A stretch of 64,000 nt of DNA, from assembly GCF_900110485.1 (NCBI RefSeq), contig NZ_FODY01000006.1:109821-173820 (forward strand), written 5' to 3'. This document shows positions 1 to 9,553 of this stretch, piece after piece (the first letter of the stretch is position 1; each line of letters opens with the position of its first letter). Source of the stretch: Propionispora vibrioides (GTDB lineage Bacteria > Bacillota > Negativicutes > Propionisporales > Propionisporaceae). The position numbers were made by a program, and so were the translations under genes. The notes beneath the pieces were generated by a model. It did not search any database. It saw only the letters and a list, made by a program, of their open reading frames with translations, and was not told the origin of the DNA.

Positions 1-44
1 TTAATCCGGCAATATAGCCTGTTTTACGTTGACAAAAGATATGC

Positions 45-1049
45 CTAATATTCTAAGCTTTTAGCCGTTACCCGCTTTCTAAATACCCAGTAGGTCCAGG
101 CCTGATAAACCAGCACAACCGGCACCAGTAAGAGAGCCGCCACGGTCATAATTTTCAACGTATAGATGCTAGATGACGAATTATGGATAGTCAGACTCCA
201 GGCCGGATTTAAACTGGAAACCATAAAACGAGGGAATAACCCGGCAAAAAAGGCGATAGTAGTTAGTATAATCGACAGGCTGCTTGTTGCAAATGCCCAG
301 CCGTACTTACGCTGCCAGGCAAGAATATAACCCAGGACAAAAATAATTGCGGCTCCCCAAAAAGCGGCTGCTGCCAGCGAACTGGCAAACAAATCGGTTT
401 TCGCGTAACTCAAGCCCAATAGTCCCAGAAAGACTACCGCCGCCGCTGCGCCGCTGCTCAGCGCGGTCTGACGGATTCGCTCCACCAGCTTGGTATCCAC
501 CTTCAAAGCAAGGTATAAGGCGCCATGAAACAAGAATACCAGCAGAAAGGTTAGTCCACCGGTCAAAGTGTACGGACTGAGTAGATCGAAAAAGTTTCCC
601 ACATAATGCATCTTCTCATCAATTGGAACACCCTGAATCAAATTGGCGACCGCCACACCCCATAACAAGGCCGGTACGGCACTGCCAATAAAAATCATCC
701 AGTCCCAGGTGGCACGCCAGGTTCTGTTTTCATCCTTGCTGCGAAATTCAAAAGCCACACCACGCACAATCAGCGCCATAAGCAGTAAAAACAGAGCCAT
801 ATAGAACCCGCTAAACAAGGTGGCATATACATGGGGGAAAGCGGCGAACAAGGCCCCACCCGCCGTAATCATCCAAACTTCATTACCGTCCCAAACAGGA
901 CCAATAGTATTGATGATAATTCGTCGTTCCGTATCATCCTTCCCTAGAAAAGGCAGCAACATACCTACGCCATAATCAAACCCTTCCAGAAAGAAAAAGC
1001 CGGAAAATAACACGGTGATCAGAATGAACCACAGTACATTCAGCTCCAT
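45..1049 (-). CDS. cydB: Cytochrome bd ubiquinol/menaquinol oxidase subunit II
   Basis: This is the integral-membrane partner of CydA in the bd-type terminal oxidase, which reduces O2 to water with quinol electrons and contributes to proton motive force without pumping. The 334-residue protein is hydrophobic throughout. It opens with the usual CydB pattern (FxLxGFDYGVGML near residues 22-32) and has GPVWDGNEVW at about 50-59, both strongly conserved in the family, and its length is normal for CydB. The start overlaps the 3' end of cydA by 10 nt, so the two are translationally coupled. Identification is secure. No cydCD export genes follow in the window. Confidence 0.96.
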   Translation of the reverse strand: MELNVLWFILITVLFSGFFFLEGFDYGVGMLLPFLGKDDTERRIIINTIGPVWDGNEVWMITAGGALFAAFPHVYATLFSGFYMALFLLLMALIVRGVAFEFRSKDENRTWRATWDWMIFIGSAVPALLWGVAVANLIQGVPIDEKMHYVGNFFDLLSPYTLTGGLTFLLVFLFHGALYLALKVDTKLVERIRQTALSSGAAAAVVFLGLLGLSYAKTDLFASSLAAAAFWGAAIIFVLGYILAWQRKYGWAFATSSLSIILTTIAFFAGLFPRFMVSSLNPAWSLTIHNSSSSIYTLKIMTVAALLLVPVVLVYQAWTYWVFRKRVTAKSLEY

Positions 1050-2425
1050 AATGTCGCCTCCTTTGCCGTTCCCGCTCTGACCGGCTGCTCCTTCTCCGGC
1101 CCTTTTAACACAAACTTACGGGCCAGATATATTGCGGCAATAGCCAGCACGCCATATACCAAAGTAAAACCGGTCAGCGATATCCAAAGCTCGGTAGCCG
1201 TCACATTAGGCGAAACAGCCTGACTCACCTTCTGCAAACCGTAAACAATCCAGGGTTGACGTCCGCCTTCTGTGACAAACCAGCCGGTGGAATTGGCCAG
1301 ATACGGCACCGGCAGGCTCCAAAGTACCGCCTTTAATAAGTACGCCGACGATTCCAGACGTTTCAAATACCAAGCCAAAACACTAACTACCGCCAATAGC
1401 AACATCCACATGCCTGATACGATCATGATACGGAAACACCAAAAGAGCTGTGTCACAGCCGGTATGTAATTGCCCGGCCCGTATTTATCCGTATAAAGCT
1501 GCTGCAACTCCTTGATTCCCTTTACTTCTCCCGTAAAAGAATCATGAGCTAAAACGGTTAGTGCGTAAGGCACCGCAAGTTCGGCTGGATTTTCCTGATT
1601 CTTTTCATCAATGACGGCAGCTATGGCAAAGGGAGCTGGATCAGCAGACTCCCAGAGGGCTTCCATCGAAGCCAGCTTCATCGGCTGTACCTTGGCAACA
1701 TATTGTGTCTGCAGATGCCCTGTGCCCATAACCAGAAAGCCACAGAGCAAGGTACAGATTACCCCGATTTTATAAGAAGAACGGAAAAAGTCCAAATGTG
1801 TTTTTTTCAGCAAATGGTAGGCGCTGATTGCCATAACGAAAATCCCTGCCGTTACCAGTCCGGCCAGAACCGTATGGGGAAACTGATTCCATACATAAGG
1901 ATTTTTAATTAAAGCCATAAAGTCCGTCATTTCGGCCCGGCCATTTTTAAGGGCATATCCAGCCGGCGACTGCATGAAAGAATTAGCCGTTAATATCCAG
2001 AAAGCCGACAAGTTGCTGGATAGCGCGACAATCCAAATACAGAGTGCATGGAGCTTCTTGGACAACCGGTCCCAGCCGAAAATCCAGATTCCCAGGAAGG
2101 TGGATTCCAGGAAAAAGGCGGTTAACGCTTCCAGTGCTAAGGGTGCGCCAAAAATATCCCCCATGAACCGAGAGTATTCCGACCAATTCATGCCAAAATG
2201 AAATTCCTGAACAATACCGGTGACGACACCTACAGAGAAGTTGACAAGAAATAATTTGCCCCAAAACTTAGCCATTTGTTTGTAAACGGGATTATTGGTC
2301 CGTACATAGGCTGTCTCCATCAATGCCACCAGAATGGACAAACCCAGTGTAAGAGGTACAAACAAAAAATGATACACCGTAGTAATACCAAACTGCCAGC
2401 GTGCTAAAAACACTTCACCCATCAT
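1040..2425 (-). CDS. cydA: Cytochrome bd oxidase subunit I
   Basis: This is the haem-bearing subunit of cytochrome bd, which oxidises quinol and binds the b558/b595/d haems. The 461 residues contain the N-terminal RWQFGITTVYHF stretch with the conserved haem-ligand His19, and the GRQPW motif near residue 390. Length is typical. The ATG follows AAGGAGGTTGA. A sigma-A-like promoter lies at 2454-2482. The gene is first in a two-gene operon with cydB. Together with the menaquinone genes next door it suggests oxygen scavenging or microaerobic respiration in an otherwise anaerobic organism; that role is inferred. Confidence 0.96.
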   Translation of the reverse strand: MMGEVFLARWQFGITTVYHFLFVPLTLGLSILVALMETAYVRTNNPVYKQMAKFWGKLFLVNFSVGVVTGIVQEFHFGMNWSEYSRFMGDIFGAPLALEALTAFFLESTFLGIWIFGWDRLSKKLHALCIWIVALSSNLSAFWILTANSFMQSPAGYALKNGRAEMTDFMALIKNPYVWNQFPHTVLAGLVTAGIFVMAISAYHLLKKTHLDFFRSSYKIGVICTLLCGFLVMGTGHLQTQYVAKVQPMKLASMEALWESADPAPFAIAAVIDEKNQENPAELAVPYALTVLAHDSFTGEVKGIKELQQLYTDKYGPGNYIPAVTQLFWCFRIMIVSGMWMLLLAVVSVLAWYLKRLESSAYLLKAVLWSLPVPYLANSTGWFVTEGGRQPWIVYGLQKVSQAVSPNVTATELWISLTGFTLVYGVLAIAAIYLARKFVLKGPEKEQPVRAGTAKEATLWS

Positions 2426-2453
2426 TCAACCTCCTTGTACTGTTAATACTTTT

Positions 2454-2482
2454 ACTCTAATCTCCTTTGAAAGATTTGTCAA
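2454..2482 (-). promoter_or_regulatory. Candidate sigma-A promoter for cydAB
   Basis: On the minus strand a perfect TTGACA (2477-2482) is followed after 17 nt by TAGAGT (2454-2459, 4 of 6 matches to TATAAT). It lies about 30 nt upstream of the cydA start codon. The remaining part of the 2426-2751 gap holds two small hairpins (2594-2620 with GCCTGCCA arms, 2625-2647 with GGGCAAT arms) and no gene. Confidence 0.55.
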
Positions 2483-2706
2483 TTATTTTCCACTAATAAT
2501 TATTATCGAACAAAACAACGACTCTGCCAAAAAGTACCTGCCACATTTCATAGATTTCGTTGCATCCAGCTATATTATGCTTATTTCTACAAAGCCTGCC
2601 ATATTCCTTGCGTGGCAGGCGGAAGGGCAATACAAAAGAGATTGCCCGTCAGTTCTTTGATTATTCTCCTAAAACACTACATTTCTGGTACGTCCAACAA
2701 AAAAAT

Positions 2707-2743
2707 AACCCTGCAAAGCCTTGATGCAAGGCTTCACAGGGTT
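2707..2743 (-). terminator. Rho-independent terminator after guaA
   Basis: Interrupted stem AACCCTG-AAGCCTT / AAGGCTT-CAGGGTT with a 5-nt loop. On the minus strand it is followed by a run of seven T. It begins 9 nt after the guaA stop codon. Confidence 0.88.
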
Positions 2744-2751
2744 TTCTTTTT

Positions 2752-4287
2752 TTATTCCCACTCAATTGTGGAAGGCGGTTTGGAGGTTATGTCGTACACA
2801 ACCCGGTTGACACCTTTCACTTCGTTAACAATCCGGCGGGAAATGGCATCCAGCACTTCGTACGGTAACCGTACCCAGTCGGCGGTCATACCGTCCTCGC
2901 TGGATACGATCCGCAGCCCTACCGTATAGGCATAGGTGCGTTCATCACCCATGACTCCAACGCTTTTCATGGCCGGTAAAATAGCAAAGGATTGCCATAC
3001 CTTACGGTATAAATCGGCCTTTTTGATCTCCTGATGCACAATGGCATCAGCTTCTCTTAAGATATCCAGACGTTCTTCGGTGATTTCACCGATAATCCGG
3101 ATAGCCAGTCCCGGTCCCGGGAAAGGCTGACGCCAAACGATATCTTCCGGCAGTTCCAGCTCTCTGGCCAAAGCCCGCACTTCGTCCTTGAACAGATCAC
3201 GCAACGGCTCGACAAGGGCAAACTGCATGTCTTCCGGCAAACCACCCACATTGTGATGGCTTTTAATCACCGCTGCCGTAGCCGTACCGCTTTCCACAAC
3301 GTCCGGATATAAAGTGCCCTGTACCAGGAAGTCAATTTCGCCTAATTTTTCAGCTTCCGCTTCAAAAACCCGGATAAATTCTTCACCGATGATTTTACGT
3401 TTCTGTTCGGGATCAGTAACCCCTTCCACCCGTTTCATAAAGCGGTCCACCACATTGGCATAGACCAGATTCATGTGGAAACCGTCGCGGAAGGTCTTCA
3501 CTACCTGTTCCGGCTCTCCCTTGCGCAAGAAACCATGGTTTACAAATACACAGGTGAGCTGATCGCCAATGGCGCGGTGAACAAGTACAGCCGCTACCGA
3601 CGAATCAATGCCGCCGCTCAAAGCACACAAAACGCGCTTATTGCCAACCTGCGCCTTAATGGCCTGAATAGCCTGGTCCACAAAGGACCCCATATTCCAG
3701 TCGCCCTTACAGCCGCAAATAGTGAACAGGAAGCTTTTTAGCATCTTCATGCCTTCCGGCGTATGTACCACTTCCGGATGGAATTGCACACCATAAATGC
3801 GCTTTTGTTCATCAGCCATAGCCGCCACCGGCGTGCTCTTGGTATGGGCAGTTACGCTAAAACCGGCCGGGGCCGCTTCAATGTAGTCGCCATGGCTCAT
3901 CCACACCTGCGTTTCCTTATCTGTTTCACTGAAAATACCCTGGTTCAAGTCGACATACAGCTTAGTATTGCCATATTCTCTGGTATCAGCGTGAGAGACC
4001 TTGCCTCCCAGCGTATGAGCCGTAAATTGCATCCCATAGCAGATTCCTAAAACAGGAATACCCATTTCGAATACTTTCGTGTCACAGACAGGAGCCTGCT
4101 CACTATAGACACTGGAAGGGCCTCCGGAGAAAACAATCCCCTTTGCATTCATGGCAGCCAATTTTTCAATAGGCGTATTAAAAGGCACGATCTCGCAATA
4201 TACGCCGCATTCGCGAACCCGGCGGGCAATCAGCTGGCTGTATTGGCCGCCAAAATCCATAATTATTACCAATTCACTATGTTTCAT
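2752..4287 (-). CDS. guaA: GMP synthase (glutamine-hydrolysing)
   Basis: Converts XMP, glutamine and ATP to GMP. The 511-residue protein has an N-terminal class I amidotransferase domain (about 1-190) with the nucleophile Cys83 in GICYGMQ and the FHPEV histidine motif near 170. The ATP pyrophosphatase domain follows, with the P-loop SGGIDSS near 223-229, and then the C-terminal dimerisation domain ending in PPSTIEWE, which is characteristic of GuaA. It is monocistronic, with its own terminator downstream and a family II element immediately upstream. No purine riboswitch was recognised in the leader. Confidence 0.97.
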   Translation of the reverse strand: MKHSELVIIMDFGGQYSQLIARRVRECGVYCEIVPFNTPIEKLAAMNAKGIVFSGGPSSVYSEQAPVCDTKVFEMGIPVLGICYGMQFTAHTLGGKVSHADTREYGNTKLYVDLNQGIFSETDKETQVWMSHGDYIEAAPAGFSVTAHTKSTPVAAMADEQKRIYGVQFHPEVVHTPEGMKMLKSFLFTICGCKGDWNMGSFVDQAIQAIKAQVGNKRVLCALSGGIDSSVAAVLVHRAIGDQLTCVFVNHGFLRKGEPEQVVKTFRDGFHMNLVYANVVDRFMKRVEGVTDPEQKRKIIGEEFIRVFEAEAEKLGEIDFLVQGTLYPDVVESGTATAAVIKSHHNVGGLPEDMQFALVEPLRDLFKDEVRALARELELPEDIVWRQPFPGPGLAIRIIGEITEERLDILREADAIVHQEIKKADLYRKVWQSFAILPAMKSVGVMGDERTYAYTVGLRIVSSEDGMTADWVRLPYEVLDAISRRIVNEVKGVNRVVYDITSKPPSTIEWE

Positions 4288-4314
4288 AAATGTAACAATC
4301 CCTCCTACTCAATA

Positions 4315-4467
4315 TAGTAAGCAGTTTATATTTCACCAAATGACTTATCTGAATTTCCATCTGCTACGTTGTCGTCAATTGGCGTAGCACCGCTACGCCT
4401 CATTCCTCCGCCTTGCAGACTGAAAATTCATCCGGTGTACTTTAACTGAAAGATAAACTTGTCACTA
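4315..4467. repeat. Family II inverted-repeat element, copy 1
   Basis: About 153 bp of non-coding sequence between the guaA start and the phosphorylase gene. The two ends are imperfect inverted repeats (TAGTAAGCAGTTTATATTTCA versus TAGTGACAAGTTTATCTTTCA when read inward). The centre carries GCAAGGCGGAGGA and GACGACAAC, the core shared with copies at 12640, 15164, 20967 and 27385. No ORF. I read it as a MITE-like or REP-like element; the boundary is inferred from the inverted ends. Confidence 0.55.
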
Positions 4468-4495
4468 CACTTAGAGCGTACTATATCATATCCGC

Positions 4496-5320
4496 CTACT
4501 TATTGTAAATAGTTTTTAACAAGGTTTCCTTCCTTAATTCGCTGCAGCCACAAGTCCCCTCCACCGGCATTTGACGAATGGTATCAATAAGTATCCGGCC
4601 AATCAGCGGTGCATCATCATAAAAAATATCGCCTAATTGCTGATGAGACCAATCCTTGACCACACCTTCACCGTAGTTGACAACGAAATACAGCCCGGCA
4701 TAGCAGGCCCCGATTTCCCGAGCCAGATATACTTCCGGACACAGGCTCTGCCCTACAATATCGGCATGTCCCTGCAGCATGGCAATTTCCGCCGGACTTT
4801 CAAAATGACGCCCGTCGGTCACGGCATACACACCGCGCTGAAAAATACGTCCCTGGTAGTGCTGCCTCGTGTGTTCCAACAATTGCGAACGGATTTCGGA
4901 GCATAGGGAGTCACGCATAATCAGCAAATACCGTCCCTCCAGCCCGACATCCTTGCGCACTGACATGTCAATATAATCGTGAGGAATAACGAAATCACGG
5001 GGATCGAGCAGGTGGTTAACCGAACCGACTCCTCCTTCGGAAATAATCCGTTTGACCCCCGCTTCCCTGAATACCCAGAAAATTTGCCGGGAGGCGTCGG
5101 CCCGGCTGACGCCTCTGCGCCAGCCGTGCATTTTGCAGGTAAGCACCTGTTTATCATCCACACGAAACAGCCGGAATGCCGGACTTACTCCATAAGGAGT
5201 TTCAAACTCCAGATTATCGTCCAATATTGTAATGCCGTCCTCTTGCATGCCGGCCGGGAAATCACTGGACAAAGTCCCGGAACCGCCAATAATTGCAAAG
5301 CTTGCTTTTACCATATTCAT
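4496..5320 (-). CDS. Divergent MTA/purine nucleoside phosphorylase family protein in the menaquinone operon
   Basis: The 274-residue protein has the MTAP/PNP fold signature: IGGSG phosphate loop at about 10-14, SEGGVGSVNHLLDP at about 95-108, and a PEVYLAREIG helix near 197-206. It departs from true MTAP at several active-site positions: the RHG..H motif is MHGWRRG, the EGPRFST motif is TDGRHFES, and the TDYD purine-binding aspartates are replaced by VNYGEG. The start overlaps the stop of mqnC by 4 nt, so it is coupled to menaquinone synthesis. That makes it a candidate for removing the base from (amino)futalosine, the step usually done by MqnB or MTAN. Annotation as plain 5'-methylthioadenosine phosphorylase would be unsafe. 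Confidence 0.75.
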   Translation of the reverse strand: MNMVKASFAIIGGSGTLSSDFPAGMQEDGITILDDNLEFETPYGVSPAFRLFRVDDKQVLTCKMHGWRRGVSRADASRQIFWVFREAGVKRIISEGGVGSVNHLLDPRDFVIPHDYIDMSVRKDVGLEGRYLLIMRDSLCSEIRSQLLEHTRQHYQGRIFQRGVYAVTDGRHFESPAEIAMLQGHADIVGQSLCPEVYLAREIGACYAGLYFVVNYGEGVVKDWSHQQLGDIFYDDAPLIGRILIDTIRQMPVEGTCGCSELRKETLLKTIYNK

Positions 5321-6363
5321 AGTTTCACCTCGGAAAAATGTTTTATGATATGATAGGCCGTATCACGCTGCGCCGGCTGTTTGCCGGCCGCCCGGATCAA
5401 ACCGGTCATTTTGTCGATAGACATTTGATAAGCCGTACCGGCGGCCCTGACCACATTCTCCTCCAGCATGATACTGCCCAGATCGTCCGCACCAAACGCC
5501 AGGGTTAACTGCCCGACCCGTTCGCCCTGGGTCACCCAGGAACCCTGTATGTGACGGATATTGTCCATATACAATCTGGCAATTGCCAGCGTACGCAAAT
5601 ATTCCCAGGCTGAAATTTTTTCACCGCCCAGCTTCGTGTTGCCCGGCTGATAGGACCACATAATAAAGGCCCGGAAGCCGCCTGTCTTTTCTTGTAAATT
5701 GCGAATCCTATCCATATGTTCTATTCGCTGGGCATAGGTTTCTCCCATGCCGATCACCATCGTTGCCGTCGTTTTCAGCCCAACCGCATGGGCCTCTTCC
5801 ATTACCTGCAGCCATTCGCCGGCGCTGATTTTTTTCGGGCTAACCCTTTGCCGCACTTCATCGACAAGGATTTCCGCTCCGCCGCCCGGCAAGGAATCCA
5901 ATCCCGACGCCTGCAAACGTTTTAAGGTTTCATTGAGAGATAAGCCTTCTTTTCTGGCGACATACAGCACCTCGGTAGGCGTAAAGGAATGAATGGTGAT
6001 ACTGTACCGCTTTTTGATTTCCTGCAAGAGACCGGTATAATAGTCGAGGCCCAAGGCAGGATTAAGACCGCCTTGCAGCATGATTTGCGTACCGCCGGCC
6101 TCTATGGTCTCACTTATTTTATCAAGAATCACCGTGGTCGGCAGCAAATAGGCCTCCTGGTGACCGGGTTGCCGGTAAAAAGCACAAAAATGACATTCAC
6201 TGGCACAAACATTCGTATAATTAATATTCCTGTCTACAATGAAAGTAACTACATTATCGGGATGCAATTCTTTTCGTCTGGCATCAGCCGCCAGACCTAA
6301 TGCCAGAATATCTTCCTTTTCCAATAAAGCTTGTCCCTGTTTTGCCGTCAATCGGTCCGTCAT
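5317..6363 (-). CDS. mqnC: Cyclic dehypoxanthinyl futalosine synthase (radical SAM)
   Basis: Catalyses cyclisation of dehypoxanthine futalosine in the futalosine route to menaquinone. The 348 residues carry the radical SAM cysteines C53, C57 and C60 (CASECHFC), followed by AFYRQPGH typical of MqnC. Later motifs are QGGLNP near 140, SLPGGGAEIL near 194-203 and WSYQPGNT near 250. It is cotranscribed with mqnA upstream (overlap at 6360-6363) and the phosphorylase-like gene downstream (4-nt overlap). The paralogous MqnE is encoded at the head of the same operon. Confidence 0.95.
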   Translation of the reverse strand: MTDRLTAKQGQALLEKEDILALGLAADARRKELHPDNVVTFIVDRNINYTNVCASECHFCAFYRQPGHQEAYLLPTTVILDKISETIEAGGTQIMLQGGLNPALGLDYYTGLLQEIKKRYSITIHSFTPTEVLYVARKEGLSLNETLKRLQASGLDSLPGGGAEILVDEVRQRVSPKKISAGEWLQVMEEAHAVGLKTTATMVIGMGETYAQRIEHMDRIRNLQEKTGGFRAFIMWSYQPGNTKLGGEKISAWEYLRTLAIARLYMDNIRHIQGSWVTQGERVGQLTLAFGADDLGSIMLEENVVRAAGTAYQMSIDKMTGLIRAAGKQPAQRDTAYHIIKHFSEVKL

Positions 6364-7199
6364 GGCCGTACCTCCGCCATTCTCAGTTCCGGCACAGCCG
6401 GCAGCAGGTCAAGTGCCTGGGCACGCCGGTAATAGGTGAGCAAAGCCTCCTCGTGCTGCGGCGTAAAGTCATAGTTCAATAGCTTTAGATAATCGGAGAT
6501 TTGCCGCGCCCTGAACGGAGCGTGCCGTTCCCTGGCCGCAGCAGCTTCCTCAACATGCGTTAAGCCGTAAGCGAAGGCACCGGTTACCTGTTCATAAGCA
6601 TATTGCACAAGCGTTGGATTTTCCTGGGCAAACTTACGGTTAACGACCCATACGGCATACACCATGGAAAGATTCGTCAACTTGCGCCACTCTGCTCCCA
6701 TATCATAATAATAATAGCCGTCCTGCCGGTTCAGGTAGGCATGCAGCGCATCATCGCCGATAAACAGTACCGCGTCGGCCGTATCCAGTACTCCTTCCGC
6801 CAAAGAAAGTGCACTGACAGCATATTGCGGGCATAGATGATAAGCTTGCTCAAGCACAATTTTTAGCTGCACATGGGAGGTAGCCGATTTGGAAGTCAAA
6901 GCGATATGAGCGCCATCCAATTCTTCGATTGGGCGCTTGGCTACCAAAAGAATGCTTTGCAAGGCACCGGCCGCGCTAATAGACACGTTGGGCAGCAAGA
7001 AAAATTGATCAGCATGCAAGGCATACATAATGGAAGAAACCGGGCTAATATCCAGCTGACCGGCCACAATAGCCTGATTCAAGGCCGAAGGAACCTGGGG
7101 ATAAATGTCCATGCCCCGGGCAAAGCCGCCCTGTGTCAGTCCATAATCCAACGGTAAGCAGTTAATAAAATTAATGTGTCCAAGTTTAGGTTTTAGCAT
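6360..7199 (-). CDS. mqnA: Chorismate dehydratase
   Basis: First committed enzyme of the futalosine menaquinone pathway; it converts chorismate to 3-enolpyruvylbenzoate. The product resembles a periplasmic-binding-protein fold enzyme, with KLGHINFINCLPLDYGL at the N-terminus and DISPVSS near 50, the MqnA signature. I take the ATG at 7199, giving 279 residues, rather than the in-frame ATG at 7220, because GGAGAGG lies 12 nt upstream and family members start at about this point. The start overlaps the 3' end of mqnE by 14 nt. Confidence 0.94.
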   Translation of the reverse strand: MLKPKLGHINFINCLPLDYGLTQGGFARGMDIYPQVPSALNQAIVAGQLDISPVSSIMYALHADQFFLLPNVSISAAGALQSILLVAKRPIEELDGAHIALTSKSATSHVQLKIVLEQAYHLCPQYAVSALSLAEGVLDTADAVLFIGDDALHAYLNRQDGYYYYDMGAEWRKLTNLSMVYAVWVVNRKFAQENPTLVQYAYEQVTGAFAYGLTHVEEAAAARERHAPFRARQISDYLKLLNYDFTPQHEEALLTYYRRAQALDLLPAVPELRMAEVRP

Positions 7200-8304
7200 G
7201 ATCAGAGCCATCCTCTCCATATACCTTTACAGGATGGTAAAAGGTATCCCTCTCGACCGGAACATAGCCGGTTTCCCGTATCAGTGTAATTAATTCCTGT
7301 TTGGTTATTCCCTTGCGGGTAGTCGCTCCGGCAGCATGGATGATTTTCTCCTCTTGAACGGTACCGTCCAGATCATCCACTCCAAAATGCAGCGCCAGTT
7401 GGGCAACCGGCAGGCTAAGCATCATCCAGAAGGCTTTGATATGATCAAAATTATCCAATACCAATCTGGCCATGGCAATCAGTTTTAAATCTTCCCAGCA
7501 GCTCACCCTTCTTGCCTTGCCGCTCAATCCCGTATTCTCGGGATGAAAGGGAAAAGCAACAAAGGCCTGAAACCCGCCGGTCTCGTCCTGTATATCGCGC
7601 AGCGTCAGCAAATGCCTGATTCTTTGCTCTGCGGTTTCAATATGTCCGTATAACATAGTGGCATTCGTCGGGATATTCTGGCGGTGCGCTTCCTTGATGA
7701 CGCCAATCCACTCTTGCGTAGTTGCCTTAGCGGGGCAAATGACCTGTCGCACGGCATCATCCAAAATTTCCGCCCCCCCGCCGGGCAGCGAATCCAGACC
7801 AGCCGCTTTTAACCGGGCAAGCACAGCCTTCACGGGTAAGCCGCTAATTTTACTGAAATGAATGATTTCCACCGGAGTAAACGCTTTTAGATGAATATGC
7901 GGCAACGTCAGTTTGACTGCGGTTATCACATCCAAATAATAACTGAACGGAGTTTCCGGATGCAGCGCGCTTACCATGTGTACCTCGGTCAGATCAGGAT
8001 TTTCCCGTCCAGCAGTTTCCACCAGCCGCACGACCTCGGCAATATCCATCAAATAAGCATCGGCACTATTTTTCAGACGGGCAAATGCGCACAACGGACA
8101 TTGCGATACACAAACATTAGTCAGATTTACATGCCTGTTTACATTAAAAAACACTTGGCGACCTGATCGTGATTCTTTCACCGACCGGGCCAGGTTAGCC
8201 AAATGCAGTAGATCTCCTTGCTGGTATAAAGCCATCGCTTCCTCAAAGTCCAGCCGCTTGCCAGAGATGATGTTAGCCGAAGCCGCTCTTAGCAGCGAGT
8301 TCAT
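7186..8304 (-). CDS. mqnE: Aminofutalosine synthase (radical SAM)
   Basis: Joins 3-enolpyruvylbenzoate to SAM to make aminodeoxyfutalosine. The 372 residues show NVNRHVNLTNVC with the cluster cysteines C65, C69 and C72 (CVSQCPLC). MqnE-type motifs HMVSALHPE (about 107-115) and AFTPVEI separate it from MqnC. It is the first gene of mqnE-mqnA-mqnC-phosphorylase. The SD is GAAGGTG before ATATG, and a family I element ends only about 26 nt upstream of the start, so that element may carry or displace the promoter. MqnD and later genes are not in the window. Confidence 0.94.
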   Translation of the reverse strand: MNSLLRAASANIISGKRLDFEEAMALYQQGDLLHLANLARSVKESRSGRQVFFNVNRHVNLTNVCVSQCPLCAFARLKNSADAYLMDIAEVVRLVETAGRENPDLTEVHMVSALHPETPFSYYLDVITAVKLTLPHIHLKAFTPVEIIHFSKISGLPVKAVLARLKAAGLDSLPGGGAEILDDAVRQVICPAKATTQEWIGVIKEAHRQNIPTNATMLYGHIETAEQRIRHLLTLRDIQDETGGFQAFVAFPFHPENTGLSGKARRVSCWEDLKLIAMARLVLDNFDHIKAFWMMLSLPVAQLALHFGVDDLDGTVQEEKIIHAAGATTRKGITKQELITLIRETGYVPVERDTFYHPVKVYGEDGSDHAKT

Positions 8305-8329
8305 ATAGTTGCACCTTCATTTCTGTGTT

Positions 8330-8496
8330 CCCTTGAAAACCATTGACTTATCCACGACCTACATCACGAATCCTTTCGTCGGGCTGCGTCAGAAAAATCT
8401 CAGAAGAGCGCTCCTTTTCCTGCGCTTCTATCCTTTTGCCAAGCGAAAAAGTCTCTCTCCCGTGCCAATGCGGTCACTAAGTCAACGGTTTCCTTG
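8330..8496 (-). repeat. Family I inverted-repeat element, copy 1
   Basis: About 167 bp in the 8305-8631 gap. The ends are imperfect inverted repeats: inward reads give TTGAAAACCATTGACTTA and AAGGAAACCGTTGACTTA. The interior, read on the minus strand, matches the copies at 17669, 34593 and 42328 (CTTGGCAA, TTTTTCTGACGCAG). It encodes nothing and lies directly upstream of mqnE. Confidence 0.6.
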
Positions 8497-8597
8497 TAAT
8501 TTCCAACAATACTTTTTCAGATTATGCAACTCTTTTATTTCGCCGAAGATGGCTCATTTCCTTCTAAGCTATAAAATTTGCACAGGGACAACACAAA

Positions 8598-8618
8598 GCG
8601 GGCAGTTCCACTGCCCGC
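8598..8618 (-). terminator. Terminator after the pdaB-like gene
   Basis: Perfect 8-bp stem GCGGGCAG/CTGCCCGC with a 5-nt loop, followed on the minus strand by TTTGTGTTGT. It lies 14 nt beyond the stop codon. Confidence 0.75.
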
Positions 8619-8631
8619 ATCAACACTTGCA

Positions 8632-9372
8632 TCAATGCTTCAAAATCCCCTGCCCGGCATAGTTTTGCAGTAAATCGCCGACCGTCACAAAAGTGTAACC
8701 TTCCGCCTTTATCTTTTCCAGTAAAATAGGCAAGGCATCTGCCGTTTGCACCGGTGTATCGGAGGCATGCATCAGAATGATAGCACCCGGTTTAAGCCGT
8801 TTCATGACCCGTTCCACAATAACATCTCTTCCCGGATTTTTCCAGTCCAGCGAATCAACATTCCAGATAATCGTTTTATAGCCCAGTTCATCGGTAGTCT
8901 TTAATGAACTTTGGGAATAGTGCCCGTTAGGCGGACGCAACAGTACCGGTTCCACCCCGGTAACTTCTTTAATCTGAGCATGCGCTTTTTGAATATCCTC
9001 ACGCACCCAGTCGGCGCTCCTATCACCATAGTTTTCATGTCGATAGCCGTGACTGCCTACCTCATGGCCGTCCGTAACGATGCGCTTTGCTACGTCCGGA
9101 TACTTTGTCGCCCAGGGTCCCATAATGAAGAAAGTCGCCTTTACATTATATTGTTTCAGTGTATCCAAAATCGACGGAGTAAATTTATTGCCCCAGGAAT
9201 GATCAAAAGTTAGCGCCACAACCTTTTGATCCGTCCTGGTCCCGGCAATGGCAATCGGACCGGTATGAATCAGATCGGCAACCTGAATATATACTGTACT
9301 AATCGCCAGCAATCCGACTACGCTGTAAAATAAGTGCCGGAATGTTTTAAACCGCCGCAAATCAAAAATCAT
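8632..9372 (-). CDS. Polysaccharide deacetylase, PdaB-like (NodB domain)
   Basis: The 246-residue protein has one N-terminal transmembrane or signal segment (about 12-28) and then a NodB deacetylase domain. Visible motifs are LTFDHSWG (PdaB proteins have FD.SWG in place of TFDDG), SHGYRHENYG with the H-x3-H metal pair, LLRPPNGHYS and ILMHASD near the C-terminus. In Bacillus, PdaB is a sporulation (sigma-E) protein needed to keep spores intact, so a spore-envelope role is likely here but is inferred. It is a single-gene unit with a terminator downstream. Confidence 0.85.
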   Translation of the reverse strand: MIFDLRRFKTFRHLFYSVVGLLAISTVYIQVADLIHTGPIAIAGTRTDQKVVALTFDHSWGNKFTPSILDTLKQYNVKATFFIMGPWATKYPDVAKRIVTDGHEVGSHGYRHENYGDRSADWVREDIQKAHAQIKEVTGVEPVLLRPPNGHYSQSSLKTTDELGYKTIIWNVDSLDWKNPGRDVIVERVMKRLKPGAIILMHASDTPVQTADALPILLEKIKAEGYTFVTVGDLLQNYAGQGILKH

Positions 9373-9553
9373 CTTTTCGCCCCCTTATCCGCAAGAACCT
9401 CGCCCAATAGTACTTATGCAGCAGAGCTCTCCAATATGCCCGACAGAGTAAAAAGATCAATTCATGATCGCCACCCCTTCCTATACCTGCATAAAACTCT
9501 ATACCCTAAGGACACCATACTATAAAGTACTGATTAGAAAGGAACGAACCACG

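Noticed and set aside
4288..4495. Purine riboswitch or G-box upstream of guaA
   Set aside because: The leader is occupied by an inverted-repeat element with no three-way-junction motif pattern.
9373..9553. AgrB-like processing protein for the small ORF near 10.4 kb
   Set aside because: The nearby membrane protein (9554-10036) lacks the conserved His and Cys arrangement of AgrB, so no Agr system is claimed.
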